Shown here: positions 12,335 through 24,200 of the stretch, one piece after another
How the letters are laid out: each line of letters starts with the position of its first letter
Position numbering within the stretch: position 1 is the first letter of the stretch
Assembly: GCA_020055645.1 (NCBI GenBank)
Contig: CM034546.1
Span: forward strand, 43,958,001 to 44,022,000
From: Tomocerus qinae
Lineage: Eukaryota > Arthropoda > Collembola > Entomobryomorpha > Tomoceridae
Length of the DNA: 64,000 bases
Direction: 5' to 3'
Made by a program: the position numbers and the translations under genes
The notes under the pieces: generated by a model
Database searches by the model: none
What the model saw: the letters and a program-made list of their open reading frames with translations, nothing else
Told to the model about the DNA's origin: nothing

Positions 12335-13238
12335 AGGTAAATTTATCAAGTCTGCGATTATATATAGAGATTATACTAAAAGTTAACTTTAATAACTCAA
12401 ATTTAAACATTAAATTGGGAAATAACCAGTTTAATTCTACCGAAATTAAGTGTTTAACACTATCATATTTCATAATATCCAGTACAAATCTACCAGCTCT
12501 ACGTATAATATTTTCAATAGTTTTTAAGTTGTACTTATATGTATTTCCCCATATTGCTAGTAGATATCTAATGATAGACATTACATATGTGTTTAAGATA
12601 AGTTTTCTATTTTCTTGTGTGAAATAAGACTTATATGGATAAAGAGACCAAATAATAGAATTACATCTATTTGCCACATAGGTGGTATGGTTTGTCCATT
12701 CTAACTTACTATCTATTATTAATCCTAGTACTTTCAATTCTTTTTCAGGAAATATATTTATATCGTTATAATTAAATACAACATTATCTAGCGATTTTAG
12801 AACATGTGGACTAGCAACTATCAACATTTTCGTTTTGCTTACATTTAGTTCTAGATGGTTTTGATTCATCCAGTCTATCACTCTATCCAAATCGTCAGAT
12901 AACTTTTTTAATAATATGTTGATATGATTTCTGTCATATCATTTAGTAGATTGTGTAGATTAGTGTTAGATATTAGTTTTTTGAATACAATAAAACCTTA
13001 CTTATTAGCTTTTAAATTTTAGATTTTAAAAACTAATAAATTATACCAAATGTTTGTTATTACTTTTATGAATTTACGAGTGCTCAATGATCATTTATTC
13101 CATCCGTACCTTAGCTGTAAACAAATAAGCTGTTTGGCACAGTGCATTGCTTATGGTAGACTTTCTCAAGGGTAAACCTTCTCACATTTTCTTACAAGAC
13201 ACACCACACAAGCAGTATTATTATTAATTATACCTATA

Positions 13239-13520
13239 TCTATAGAAGTCTTCCAGCACAGCAACTTGACTTTCAAACCGTCCGTCCTAGCGCATAGAAA
13301 AATATAGTGAGAAAATCAAGAAAAGGTAACTCTAAGCAGCTTTGATTATCACTTAGCTCTTGACTTTCAACAGCAGACAAACAGAAGATGATGCCAAAAT
13401 CTTTGATACGTAAAATTTTATATAACATGAATTACCCAATGACAATGATGGACATGGACAAGACTAATAGAATTCAATAATGATAATTACATTGACAACT
13501 ATGTACATTTTGCAATTGAA
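13239..13520 (+). pseudogene. Degenerate duplicate of the last (BESS) exon of the J-domain gene
   Basis: Aligns with 4087-4390, sharing strings such as CAGCAGACAAACAGAAGATG (ancestral CAGTTAACAGACAAACAGAA) and the tail TTTTGCAATTGAATAAA. Small deletions and substitutions break the reading frame and the terminal stop is lost. No other exon of the parent gene is present here. It marks the left edge of duplication copy 2. Confidence 0.7.
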
Positions 13521-14085
13521 TAAAATATTAATTTTAGAGGTAGGTCTCACTTTTAGTTTCATTGTCGGCTCCCTCTTAGTCAAACGCATAGAATTAAAAC
13601 TAGGCATACCATCCATGTAACTGAGTTTACTTCTCAGAAGCTCCATTTCCTTCAGAAACTGATAATGAGCCGTTTTATGATATCTCAGTATCGGAACTGT
13701 TTAACGATTAAATATATTGAAAATTTATGATAATGGGCTGCAAATAGACAAAAACAGTTAACAGTTAATTATTTCAGTACACACACTTTTAAGTAACTGT
13801 CGTAGCCAAGCAACTTTTTCATTATTTAACAAATGGGGAAGGTACAGTCAAATAAAATATTTTGTGTGGGAAAAAGTTATTACATTATCATTTTTAAGCT
13901 TATTACATTTTTGTCGGTATAATTAAATCGAAATTTGTTTAGGTATTTAATTGCAGTTGTATATTTAATATAATAATGGAAATCACGAATTTCGTCTAAC
14001 TACAATTCAACATCACCATTTCTGCAAATTGAGTTCATATCTATAATAAAATAGATGAAAGTAGCCAAGATTACGAAAGGGCTAT
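13521..14085. other. Duplicated 3' flank, then unannotated
   Basis: The first ~100 bases match 4390-4500. The rest has no recognisable gene or repeat. Confidence 0.5.
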
Positions 14086-14897
14086 TCAAATAGAATTTCG
14101 GTTAACAGATGTATTTTTGTTTGAATAATTCGTTTCTTTTCTGCTTTGTCGAACATTTGTTGCCTTCTGCATTAGATTAGTTAGTTGGGCACCGGTTTGG
14201 TTTGCAGATAAGTATGTGATGTCTGATTCTTTGCCGCGCATTAAAATGATAGACTTCTTGGCATTCCAAAGTTTCTCTTTTTCCTCTGCCATTTGCTTTC
14301 CAACAAAATCCAGTTGTCTCGCTATAAGATCTATCTTTTGCTGATTTTTATTGCGACCTCTTTTTCTTGAAGATTCCACATTTGGAGACGCAAACTCTGG
14401 TATATTATTTTCAAGAACCAGGTTCCTTTTCTCCTCTAAGGTGCAGAAAATAAAAGTTTTGAAAATTAAATAATTGTTATGAAATAATAATGTGTTACTT
14501 ATAACTGTTACTAAAATAAAAATGGCAATTAATTTCCATTATTACCCACAAGTTTTATTTCCTCCTGTTCTAACTTTTCAATATTACTAGCTCGTTGAAC
14601 AACATTAACTTCCATTTCTGAGTGGAAATTTTGAGACATTATTTCAATGTCTACCTTCCCTACCTTGCCAAAAATCTGTCGTATAAAAGGAGATTTTGAA
14701 TTCCAGTCAATTTGCATCTACATAGATAATAATAAAAATTGAAACAGGTTTTTTTATAATATTGTTATTAATTATAAATGTGTGAATATATTTTGAATCC
14801 TTACCGATTTATACCATGTTGTAATTAAACCATATAAATATATGACAGTAATTGTAAATCCTATGGACCCAAAAACTTCTATTATTCCAAGTCCCAT
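14086..14897 (-). CDS. Unrecognised protein with N-terminal hydrophobic segment and basic coiled-coil-like C-terminus (intact copy 2)
   Basis: Proposed exons 14805-14897, 14546-14717 and 14086-14435 give 204 residues in one frame, with GTAAGG and GTAATA donors. Residues 1-31 (exon 1: MGLGIIEVFGSIGFTITVI...) form one hydrophobic segment that could be a signal anchor. Exon 2 is polar (FGKVGKVDIEIMSQNF). Exon 3 is lysine- and glutamate-rich with heptad-like spacing (KIDLIARQLDFVGKQMAEEK) around an SRKRGRNKNQQK basic patch. I recognise no family. The paralogue at 6320-7156 keeps exon sizes and splice sites, with most changes conservative. That argues for a real gene rather than a chance frame. 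Its upstream region (about 14.9-15.66 kb) is conserved with copy 1. Confidence 0.6.
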
Positions 14898-15660
14898 CTC
14901 TTTGGTTACAAAGGAAGCAGTCAGCAATAGTAAAAAAATCGACTACACTGTTATACTGCTTGTTCAAAGCTGAATGTTTTATACTGCGTTCAAGTTAGTG
15001 TGATTTACATCTGTATCCAATCTAAATATTATTTCATGATTTTCGGATGTAAGATACCTTAGAGTAAATCCTAAAACAAAGTTTTTCATTTGATGTTTAA
15101 GTTTGTCAATAAAATACACAGAAGTTAACGGAAGTGTTTAAAACATGGAATACTTGAAATGAAATACATTGTAAATAATAACGTTGATAAAGATTATAAA
15201 GCGTTGAACTTTGTTATCGCAAAGATAAAACCTACTTCAAAAATACGAAGTTGGCCATCAATATAATAAAAATAAATACGAAAAACGCTGACACTTTTCA
15301 CAACTGGGAAGTCACAACCTTAAGTAGTTATAGTAGGCTCTGGGTTTTGTGGAGTGAAGTTAACTGAGTATTGTTTATTAAAAGAGACATTGATAAATAA
15401 GCTTACTCAAAGTATTTGCTAATAAATATCCGTGTTGGATGTATACAAATAATAATCACGCCACATAACGGTCAATATTGAGTGACAAATGTTTATTTGT
15501 TATTAATAATATTTTACTGTCAGTAAGATAAGATATTAAATATTAAATACGTGGCAGTTCCTATGCAAAAAATGGTTTTCATTCCCAAAAGCAAGGAAAG
15601 GTAACTTCAGGTTAAAAATGAAGAGTAGTATAGATATGCCAATAAACCATGTCAAATGCA
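14898..15660. repeat. Duplicated upstream region of the orphan gene (copy 2)
   Basis: Parallels 7157-7336 joined to 8121-8740, without the 768 bp hAT MITE. At about 15068-15090 the sequence runs uninterrupted where copy 1 has the insertion. A promoter probably lies in the conserved part near 14990-15060, but no core element was assigned. Confidence 0.7.
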
Positions 15661-16074
15661 CGTATAATGTATCGGAGATAGTATTTTTATTTTGACATTT
15701 ATTTAACCTTCTGATTCTGCCTGACTTGAACTTGAACTAACGAATTGCCTACGAGATACCTCGTGCCGTTCTATTTACGATACACAAAACTAAAGTTGTA
15801 TTATCCATTAATGTCTCTACTTTCTGACAATCGGTATAATGAGAGAGATTCGGATATGTTAATTTAGACCTGCTTAAATAAGATGAAAGCTTTCAGCCGA
15901 TCATGCATGGTATAAAATATACAGAATATTTAATTTCTAGTAAAATTAATAAAAAATTTTTGCTAACCAAAGATTGTTAATGATCGTATTTTAAATTAGC
16001 ATCACATTTTTAGTACAAATTGATATTACACCGTTGAAAAGTTGTAAACATACATAGTACACGCAAGGCATTAA
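15661..16074. other. Intergenic, nothing recognised
   Basis: AT-rich sequence with no reading frame of note and no similarity to other parts of the window that I could see. Confidence 0.4.
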
Positions 16075-16475
16075 GGATGATTACCTGAACAATCGATAGA
16101 TTTTGTTAATCTTTATCGAATCTCTAAATTATGCTTCTTCGGTTCGGTACATTTTTCGACCAAAAACTACAAAGGAATTACTATAGGTTTTACATACACG
16201 TCATTCGTAAGCTGATTCTTTATATCCTTGCGGACCTAAATTGAAAATAAATTTCATTTCTCTAGCCTCTCAGTTTGGAATAATGGATTATTGACTGAGT
16301 ATAGTGATACAGAACGTACTGCCAATGTCACCGATATAAGAAAATCAATTTATTGATTCAATTGAGTCAGACCTATTCGCAGTAAAATACGTTTAATTTA
16401 ATTTTATATAGAACCATGTATATTTTAACTTTTTAACCGGTTCTTGAATTTAAAGAAAGCAGCAGCAGGTCAGTA
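16075..16475 (-). pseudogene. Family A chemoreceptor relic (start of exon 3 fused to upstream flank)
   Basis: On the minus strand, 16090-16166 encodes the first residues of exon 3 of the family A receptors (FGRKMYRTEEA, stop, FRDS..., KIYRL), just after a retained TAG acceptor. Compare the intact gene at 29267-30631. Exons 1-2 are missing. The sequence to the right (about 16320-16475, ATAAGAAAATCAAT...TTCGCAGTAA) matches what lies upstream of the intact receptor at 30830-30940 and at 26780-26880. So an internal deletion fused the exon relic to the promoter-side flank. Confidence 0.65.
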
Positions 16476-17700
16476 TTAGAGTTAGACAGCATTGTGCAGG
16501 GGCTTCCCTACATTTGACATATTGAACTATACACGCCCAAAAGGCAGATATAAAATTTGGACAAACGGTCCGCTTAGCATAGAATACAACATTGTCTTGT
16601 ATTTCGACGACTTTTTCAATACTTTATTATATTCGTTTCAACCGACGACATTTAAATAATTAAATGAGCTAACATTTAGACTATTCTCACTATTCCATAT
16701 TATTTACATAATAATGCTCCAGATAAGTAAGGAAAAATTAAAGCTACTCGTGAAGAACCAGTCGCCACATAGCCTAGAAGGGTTTTGCTTGCCGTAAGCA
16801 TATGCTAGAAGCTATAAACTTGTACTATTTACATATCAAACAATTCATGTTTACTTAAAGCGGTTTATTTCTCAAGAACTAACTGAATAATCCATTACTA
16901 TATACGTAGCTTCACAGAGCCTGGGAATTACCAAAAACAGACATAAGTACCTGTATGTAAGTATGCTAATTTAAAAGGCTTTCTACCCGAAATAGAACAC
17001 TCAACTGATGTACACTATTCAAAAGGCTTGTACAATGTCACATATCAAAGTGAATTGTCTACAACTTTTAGGCAGAGCTTAAAAAATTATTTAAATTGTA
17101 AAGACTCATATTATTTAGTGCTGATAAACCTCACTTTCACTAAAAAGGTCACTAATTTTGTCCTCATATTCCAAAATTCGAAATCTCTTTAAAGTATTAC
17201 ATAAACTCAATTCAAAATATAAATAGACACTCAAAAAATTTTAAAGAAATTTACAAAATCCCAATTTTAAAATTATAAAAAAGATTGTTTACAATATTTA
17301 CAATAATTATTTTATTTTGAAACTAAAAGAAGCCATAGAACCACTGAAACGGAAGACCTAATAGCCCCACCCGGGCATTGCTCCATCCACAGATTAGGTT
17401 TGAAATGATAATTTGGTTAGGTTTGTAGGGTGTGTAGCGGGTTTAGTCTTGCCGCTACTGAAACGGTGGAGTAGTCGCGTTAGGGTTAACGTATGTAGCT
17501 GTAAGGTTCTGGTAAGAAACATTTATTGTTTTCATTTATTATTGTATCCATTATCATTATCATAGTGGAAATTATAATTGAACGTTAAAATACATGCGGC
17601 TAATAATATTTTTCCTCTGTTATATTTTCATACAGCATTGCAGTTGTTTATATAAATATTTGCTATTTCAGATTAACAACCTACCTACTACTTTACCCCC
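16476..17700. other. Intergenic, no gene seen
   Basis: About 1.2 kb without a supported gene. A GC-richer patch at about 17335-17480 stands out in composition and might be a fragment of a repeat, but I cannot name it. The last 100 bases should hold the 5' region of the ionotropic receptor. Confidence 0.4.
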
Positions 17701-19768
17701 ATGTTGAAAATTTGGCATCTTGCTATATTTTTGTGTTTTCATTTCTTGAATATTTTCCAAGTATCTTGTCTTGCAAATTTATCAATATTTAACAATTGCG
17801 ATTTCAACGTTATAAAATTTGAAGGACTTCGATGGGGCGAACTCTTTCTACATTCGAATCAAAATAAGCAGCCGTGGACAATCGTTGCACCAACATACAA
17901 CAAAAGTCTCTTCGGTCGGAATGAACACAATCCCAGGGATTTAACAAAGAGTCTCTGCAGCATTAACATTCTTCTAGAGCCGGGAGGATTCTTTCATTCT
18001 CTGAAGTACTATTTTGGATCAGAAATCAATCGTCCATTCTCTAAATTCATCATTATCAACGATAAGGCAAAGGCAAGGTATACAGCGGGAGTTATGTCTG
18101 CCCTAATTCCAAATTTTTTATTAGTCAGTTCTTGGCATTTACCTCATTTTAGTCCTTAATTCTTCAGCTCATGTTGTGTACACGGTAGCATTATATAGCA
18201 GGTCAACCAAGTATCAGATTGTAAAGATTGTAGCCGATGTGACTGCAGACAAATGGATAGATAAATGGAATGATCTCAATGGACATCTCCATGGAAACGA
18301 GGTTGGTATAGTGCATAGCTGGTATAACTCAATTGAACCATTCCAGAAGCATTGTGTAAAGTCCACTTACAATTTAGTTAAAACATTTAGTAACTGCCAG
18401 TATCCGTACAGAGAGATGGAGACAATGTCAGAGAAACTGAACTTTTCAGCATTTTACGGCAGTAAAGAGACATTGCAAACCAAGAACGAAATAAATTCGT
18501 ATATTTATCCTGAAAGCGGTTACATTGTGGATTATGAAAAACAGGGGTTGATAAATTTTTTCGTGTCCTCCGATCAAATTTCATATGCTTATTACTGCGA
18601 AGATAAGGAATCTTTTTTGAGTGTGCCATTATCTGTCTGGGTAAAGAATACTTTTGACAATGTCAGTTGGATTCTCATTTTCCTCTTTTTCCCTGTTGCA
18701 AATTTTGTATTGATTGTCATATTTAAATATCAACACAATAGTTGCATAAATACAGTAGTTTTAACTATTTTGCAAACAGTTTGTATGTTGGTAGGCGAAT
18801 CTCTTTTTCCTTACAAGAAACACGTTCTCTCGACGGCAGTATTATTAATGGCTTTTTTTGTTACTTCTCTATATGATACGTACTTTACGAGTGAAGTAAT
18901 TGCCCCGTCCGAAAGAAAAATATTCCAAAATTTCAAGGAGCTAATTGATAACGGGTACAAATTAGTAGAGGAACGGGACGAAAATCATTTTTTGGTTACT
19001 TATTCAGACTTATTCCTTAAGCATAGAATTTCAGATTATAGCAAATATGTTTATGTGCATGATTGGCGAAAGTACAATTCAGGCAATGATTACAGACAAC
19101 TAGGTTACCCTAAGGCTAGGTTATTAATAGAACTTGCAGGAAATATTAGTTTGAAAGTAATGCTGACTGATGTTAAAGGAACTGTTGTGAGCAATATAAA
19201 TCAAATTGAGAGAATACATCCACACGCCATTTGTAGCATGGCTAAAGAAAGTATTAGTAGGATTGATTTAATTTGGATGTATTTTTATGACTTCCGACAT
19301 AAATATCTCTCAAAGTCCAGGCAATATCTGGAAACAGGATTTCGACTTATGTGGAAAGCTCATGAACCATTTCAAATTATTGAAAGTAGATTGGATGAAA
19401 TATCTAAATACGAGAAATCCAGACCTAAAAGTATAAGCTTGGGGATGAAAATTCACACTGTCTTTATTTTGATGGGTTACTTTTTTTCTGGGTCCTTCAT
19501 TATAATTCTGCTGGAATGGACCTGCTATTATATGAATTCTTGGCTCACATTAACAAGAGTTAAATCCTTTCATTCGCATTTAAAAAAAGTGAAATGTTGC
19601 AATTGCAAAAAAACATTTTTGGTGAGAATATCGGCAATAAGATTTCGGTTTTGGCTTTTCTCATTTCCAACCTCATTTTTGAAAATAAGAAATAATTTCA
19701 AGTCTTTATATATGATAATAAAGAGCTTTAAAAGTAGAAATTGTATACATTTTTCAAAGAATAAATAG
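17701..19768 (+). pseudogene. Divergent ionotropic receptor (IR) with one frame break
   Basis: Frame 1 runs from ATG 17701 to a TAA at 18157 and starts with a signal peptide (LAIFLCFHFLNIF). Frame 2 is open from 18125 to 19768. Together they give a roughly 680-residue IR-like protein. It has an N-terminal region, a degenerate ligand-binding domain, TM1 (WILIFLFFPVANFVLIVIF), a pore/TM2 region (AVLLMAFFVTSLYDTYFTSE), a second lobe, TM3 (IHTVFILMGYFFSGSFIIIL) and a basic cytoplasmic tail. IRs are variant glutamate-receptor channels used in arthropod chemosensation. The two frames overlap at 18125-18157, which is consistent with one extra base there. I tried the nearby GT-AG pairs (donor at 18078; acceptors at 18124, 18127, 18152, 18167) and none restored an open frame. 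So this is either a young pseudogene or an assembly error. Confidence 0.65.
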
Positions 19769-20246
19769 TTTCTCAATTGTCAATGCTTTTATTTCACGCA
19801 AAATATGACTACACAATCCTCAATACTAATTCTATAGAAATAGAAACATTTTCTCATTTATAAAGAGCGACAAAGTGTTTTGACTATTCTCACCACTATA
19901 TAATATTAGTATTACATTAGATAAAAGACATATCGCATATTTGGCTCGCCAGAGAAAAGGAGAGCGAGCTTCATAAACCGACCGATCACCAGCTTAAAAT
20001 ATAATTTCATTGAACTATTTGGAATTTATTCGAATTACTTGGAATTTACTTTGCATTGCTTCAATTTGTCAATAAAAATGTCAATCTAAAATTACAAATG
20101 TCAATAAAAACAATTTGCAAACAAATTTATTGTGTTTGGAACAAAATCCGCGAATTTTATTAGTACGTCCAAAGATTAATGAAGATAAAAATTAAATGCA
20201 TGATTTATCATTAGTGACAGACATAATAAATGTTGACATTGCAAAT
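19769..20246. other. 3' flank of the IR, nothing recognised
   Basis: AT-rich with repeated GGAATTTA/CAATAAAAATGTCAAT phrases. No gene. Confidence 0.4.
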
Positions 20247-20343
20247 ACATACCATGAAAATATTGCTTTTGAAATGGCTTTTACCATTGTCACAAAAGGA
20301 TGTGAGCGCAATAAAAATTGCAGATGATGTCAAAATAGTAGTC
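20247..20343 (-). pseudogene. Family A chemoreceptor exon 1 stub
   Basis: On the minus strand the ATG at 20287 begins MVKAISKAIFSWY, almost the N-terminus of the intact receptor at 30631. About 60 bases of its 5' leader (GATGTCAAAATAGTAGTCAC...) also match 30650-30710. After the first 14 codons the homology stops. It is a truncated copy, lying against the left end of the THAP-containing transposon. Confidence 0.7.
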
Positions 20344-20601
20344 ACAGTATTTGGAATTTGGCATAGATTAAACTATCACAAGCAGAAAAAACGTTGTTTT
20401 TTCTACTTAAGATGTCTAGCTACTGCTTAGTAAAAGGGGTCCAGTTTGAGTTGAGCTGAAATTGAGCTGATTGGATGTTCATTTTAGAGTGGGAGGTACT
20501 AATGTTTTCGTAATATAGGCGGGAAGTTCAAAAAGTAACACATGGAAAAATTCTAGTCTAATTAATTGAAATTTAAAATACAAAATTATCCCACTTCACG
20601 T

Positions 20602-21270
20602 ATGAGAAAAACAAAAAAAAGAAAGGTAGAGAACGTCCAAGACGTCAGCATGACTTCCTCGTCATCCGGTGGATCCACCACAAGTGTTAAAGACCTACTC
20701 GAGGCCATGGAAAAAAGACTCACTTGCAAAATAGAAGAAAGCATAATATTAAACTCCAAAGTTGCCCAGAAAGTAGACGAAATAGAAAATAAAATGAAAA
20801 AAATTGACCGATCAATGAAGGAAAAAAACATCATCATCCAAGGGATAAAGGAAGTTGACGGAGAAACGGAAGTCAACCTAACCGACAATTTCGAAATGCT
20901 GATGGAGAAGTTGGATGTCGATGATGTGGAGATTGACGACATATACAGGATCGGGAGGAAAACTCCGGGAAGTGATCGGCCAATACTGGTGAAACTGTTA
21001 AGGATGCTGGACAAAAAGAAAATCTTCAGAAACAAAAACAAACTGTCAACGGACAAAATATACATAAATGATGACCTAAGTAGCGGCGAAAGGAAAAATC
21101 AGGCTTTGCTGAGGAAAAAGGGGAAAGAATTAAGACTACAGGACTCAACAGTTGTGACCAGAATCCGAGGAACAACACTGACAGTTCTTAAAAATGGAAA
21201 AACAGAAGGTGTTTTTATGGTCAATCAAAATGGAACCATCGTCGAAAATTCTTCCTCAATAAGAAAGTGA
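20602..21270 (+). CDS. LINE ORF1 protein, coiled coil plus RRM-like domain
   Basis: The start is the first ATG at 20602, giving 222 residues. The N-terminus is basic (MRKTKKRKVENV), with a Ser/Thr-rich patch after it. A coiled coil covers about residues 35-80 (EAMEKRLTCKIEESI, KVDEIENKMKKID). A domain resembling the RNA-binding ORF1p of L1-type elements follows (KNIIIQGIKEVDGE at about 80, RPILVKLLRMLDKK at about 130, IYINDDLSSGERK at about 153). It would bind element RNA and form the ribonucleoprotein. It ends in a single TGA in the same frame as ORF2, with CAG next. Confidence 0.8.
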   Translation: MRKTKKRKVENVQDVSMTSSSSGGSTTSVKDLLEAMEKRLTCKIEESIILNSKVAQKVDEIENKMKKIDRSMKEKNIIIQGIKEVDGETEVNLTDNFEMLMEKLDVDDVEIDDIYRIGRKTPGSDRPILVKLLRMLDKKKIFRNKNKLSTDKIYINDDLSSGERKNQALLRKKGKELRLQDSTVVTRIRGTTLTVLKNGKTEGVFMVNQNGTIVENSSSIRK

Positions 21271-21288
21271 CAGTTGGGGCCCAAGGAC

Positions 21289-24200
21289 ATGACGAGAGCT
21301 GATTTCAAAATTACCTCTAAATTTATAAATTGGAACTTGGAAGGTATTGAAAAATTGTTTAATTTACACTCAGAGGATAAATTAGAATTTATTAATAGTA
21401 GTATTATTGGTTTCAACGAAACATGGTCAGTTATGAATCCTAAATTACCAAATTATTTTAATAATTTTGAAATTATAGCCGAAAATGCAGTTAAGATACA
21501 CACCAAAGGTAGAGCAAAAGGAGGTCTAATGTTATTATTAAATAAAACTGAAGTAAAACTAATTAAAATTATTAGTCAAACAAACTCTTGGATTATATGC
21601 GAAATTAAAATTTTGAAAGGTAATAAGAATATTATAGTAGGTACTTTTTACATTCAGGGAGACGAAGACCACCAGACTAAAATAGATAATCTAAGTATTC
21701 TATTAGATAACCTAAATATCTGTAACTCAATGCCTTGCGTTTTTGCAGGAGATTTCAATGCAAGAATAGGAAATTATAATAATTACAGCATTAATAATAA
21801 CTCATGTTTGAATTTAGAAATTGCGGAAAGAAAATCCTGTGACCGTATCACTAACCAATACGGCAATAATCTAATTAGCCTACTAGAAGAACACAATCTG
21901 TTTGTGACTAACGGTAGATCGAAGGGTGATAAAAAGGGAAACTATACCTTTGTCAACAACAATGGTAAAAGTGTAATTGATCTTATGTTACTTAACACTT
22001 TAGCATTAAATTACTTTGTTGATTTTCAATTACTTAACATAAATGATTCTTGTCACTTTCCTATTTGTTTAAGTTTAGGTAACTGTAATGTAAATAACAA
22101 GAGAGGAGAGAGCAAAATCAAATGGAGAGCTGAATGTGTTGAGAGTTTCCAAATTGAAATGAGAAAAATTACAGAGAATGCAAAGACTATGGATGATTTC
22201 AAAAATGGACTTTATACAACAGCAAATCGATTAAAATTAACGCAACGGAAAAAAAGAATACCAGACAAAGCATGGTTTGATGGAGAATGTCGACGACTCC
22301 TCAACAGATGTAAATCTCTTAACAAACTCGGGAAAAAGAATAACTGGGACACCAACACAAGGCAACAACTAGTAATTGCAAAAAAAGTTTACACCAACAC
22401 ATGTAAGAGGAAAGCGAAACAGTTTTGGGAGGATCAAACAGTAAAATTAAATAATATTAAAGATCCTGTTCCTTTCTGGAATGCAGCAAAAAGATTAAGA
22501 CAAAAACCAATACAAAGGAACATCATCACTAACGATGAATGGATTAAATACTACAGTTCAATACTTCCGGAGAGGGAGATTTCTACAGATGAATTTCACG
22601 ATACGGTAAACTCTGAACTTACGGACAACATTACAACTGAAGAAGTTTATTCCGCCATAAAAAGATTAAGTAATAACAAAGCACCTGGCCCAGACCAGAT
22701 ACCAAATGAGTTTATCAAGAACTTACCACTGGAGTGCGTGCGCACATTAACAGAAATATTTAACAACATCTTCGAAAAGGAAATGCCACCGGAAGATTGG
22801 TCTGAATCACTAACGATTATGCTACATAAGAAAGGTTGTGTTAATCTACCACAAAACTACCGACCCATCGCACTTCTTAATACATTCTTAAAATTATTTA
22901 CACAAGTGATTAGTACCAGAATAACGACTTGGGCTGAAGAAAGGAATATCCTACCAGAAGCGCAGGCCGGATTTCGTCGTGGCAGAGGCTGCGAAGATCA
23001 AATTTTTACGTTAAACAGTGCAATACAAATTGGAACACGAAATTCAAAAAAAGTCTTTGCACTATTTATAGACTTCGCGCGTGCATTCCCCTCAATTAGT
23101 CATTCAAAGCTTTGGAAACGTCTCTACGATATGGGAATACCCGGGAAAATTATCCGTATTCTCAGAAAAATTTATGAAAAATCTACAACGAGAATCAGAC
23201 TGGCGGATGAACTATCTGACAGCATTGAAATTACTGAAGGCCTGACCCAGGGTGACGTCATCTCGCCCCTCTTATTCAGCTTGTACATCCACGACTGCGA
23301 AAAGATGCTCAAAGAAAAAGGTTGGAAAGGTGTTTACATAAATAAAGATCTAATGCTACACATCCTACTCTTTGCTGATGACACCATTGTATTATCAGAC
23401 AACAAACACAGCTTGCAAAGGAAAATCAGAGAATTGGAAAAATACTTTGCCGCCCTTAAACTGGAGGTCAATTTGGATAAGACAAAAGTAATGGTGTTCA
23501 GAAGAGGAGGACCTTTAGAAAAGCATCTGTCATTCAAATATCTAAATAAGAAAATAGAAATCGTCAACGAGTATGTATACCTCGGAGTCCCATTCTCATC
23601 ATCAGGTCTATTTGCAAAATCCGTCAAATATTTCAAAAGCAAAACTCTCGCTGCGCAAAGTGCTGTAAGTAATCTTATATTCAGGGGGAAAATCTCAAAC
23701 CTTGACTCAAAACTGAAACTATTTGATACAATAGCTCTCTCCTCTCTCCTGTACTGTAGCCACATTTGGAGCTTAGAATATCTAGACAAAATTGAAACTT
23801 GCCAAACACGGTTTCTACGGAAAGTATTAGGGGTAAAACCAAGTGTACCTAGCTGTATTATGAGGATAGAAACCCTAAGGTGTAAAACTAATGTACATGT
23901 ATTTAAGAGGCTATTTAATTATTTACTAAAACTGCAGGACATGGATGATCTTCGATACCCAAAAATATGCTACAAAACACTAAAACTCCTTGCCAAAAAC
24001 GACATTGACAAAAGATATAATTGGGTTTTACAAATTAAAGCTATTTTCGACAATTTAAATGTAGGTAACATTTGGACAGACGTGTATAATGATAAGGTGT
24101 TTGAAAACGCTGCCCAAATAATTGACCTTGCCACACAGAAAAGCATTGAAGAAGATTCATTAAAAATCTCTGAATATAATGACTACAACTACTATAAAAC

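Larger units (their letters stand above)
11061..12940 (-). pseudogene. 5'-truncated non-LTR retrotransposon reverse transcriptase fragment, interrupted
   Basis: On the minus strand 12350-12920 encodes the end of an RT domain and the region after it (NHLELNVSKTKML, LKVLGLIIDSKLEW, ENIIRRAGRFVLD), typical of Jockey/CR1-type ORF2 proteins. The C-terminal tail reappears at 11061-11405 (AVTEWLNLPEYIRNSKTI, then stop). The two are separated by about 0.9 kb of unrelated DNA starting near 11409, whose edges show AGGGAACC and its complement GGTTCCCT (ending at about 12277). No endonuclease, catalytic YXDD or ORF1 remains. It is a dead 5'-truncated copy carrying a later insertion. Confidence 0.65.

Noticed and set aside
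17335-17480. GC-richer patch as a possible tRNA gene or CpG promoter
   Set aside because: No cloverleaf arms or B-box-like sequence could be found and no gene starts immediately downstream of it.
18078-18167. A short intron that would reconcile the two IR frames
   Set aside because: The donor after 18077 with acceptors ending at 18124, 18127, 18152 or 18167 leads to an early stop or the wrong frame in each case.
20586-21065. Serine- and isoleucine-rich minus-strand frame
   Set aside because: Antisense shadow of LINE ORF1, which has a recognisable coiled coil and RRM-like region.
23334-23789. 151-codon minus-strand frame
   Set aside because: Antisense shadow of the LINE reverse transcriptase.
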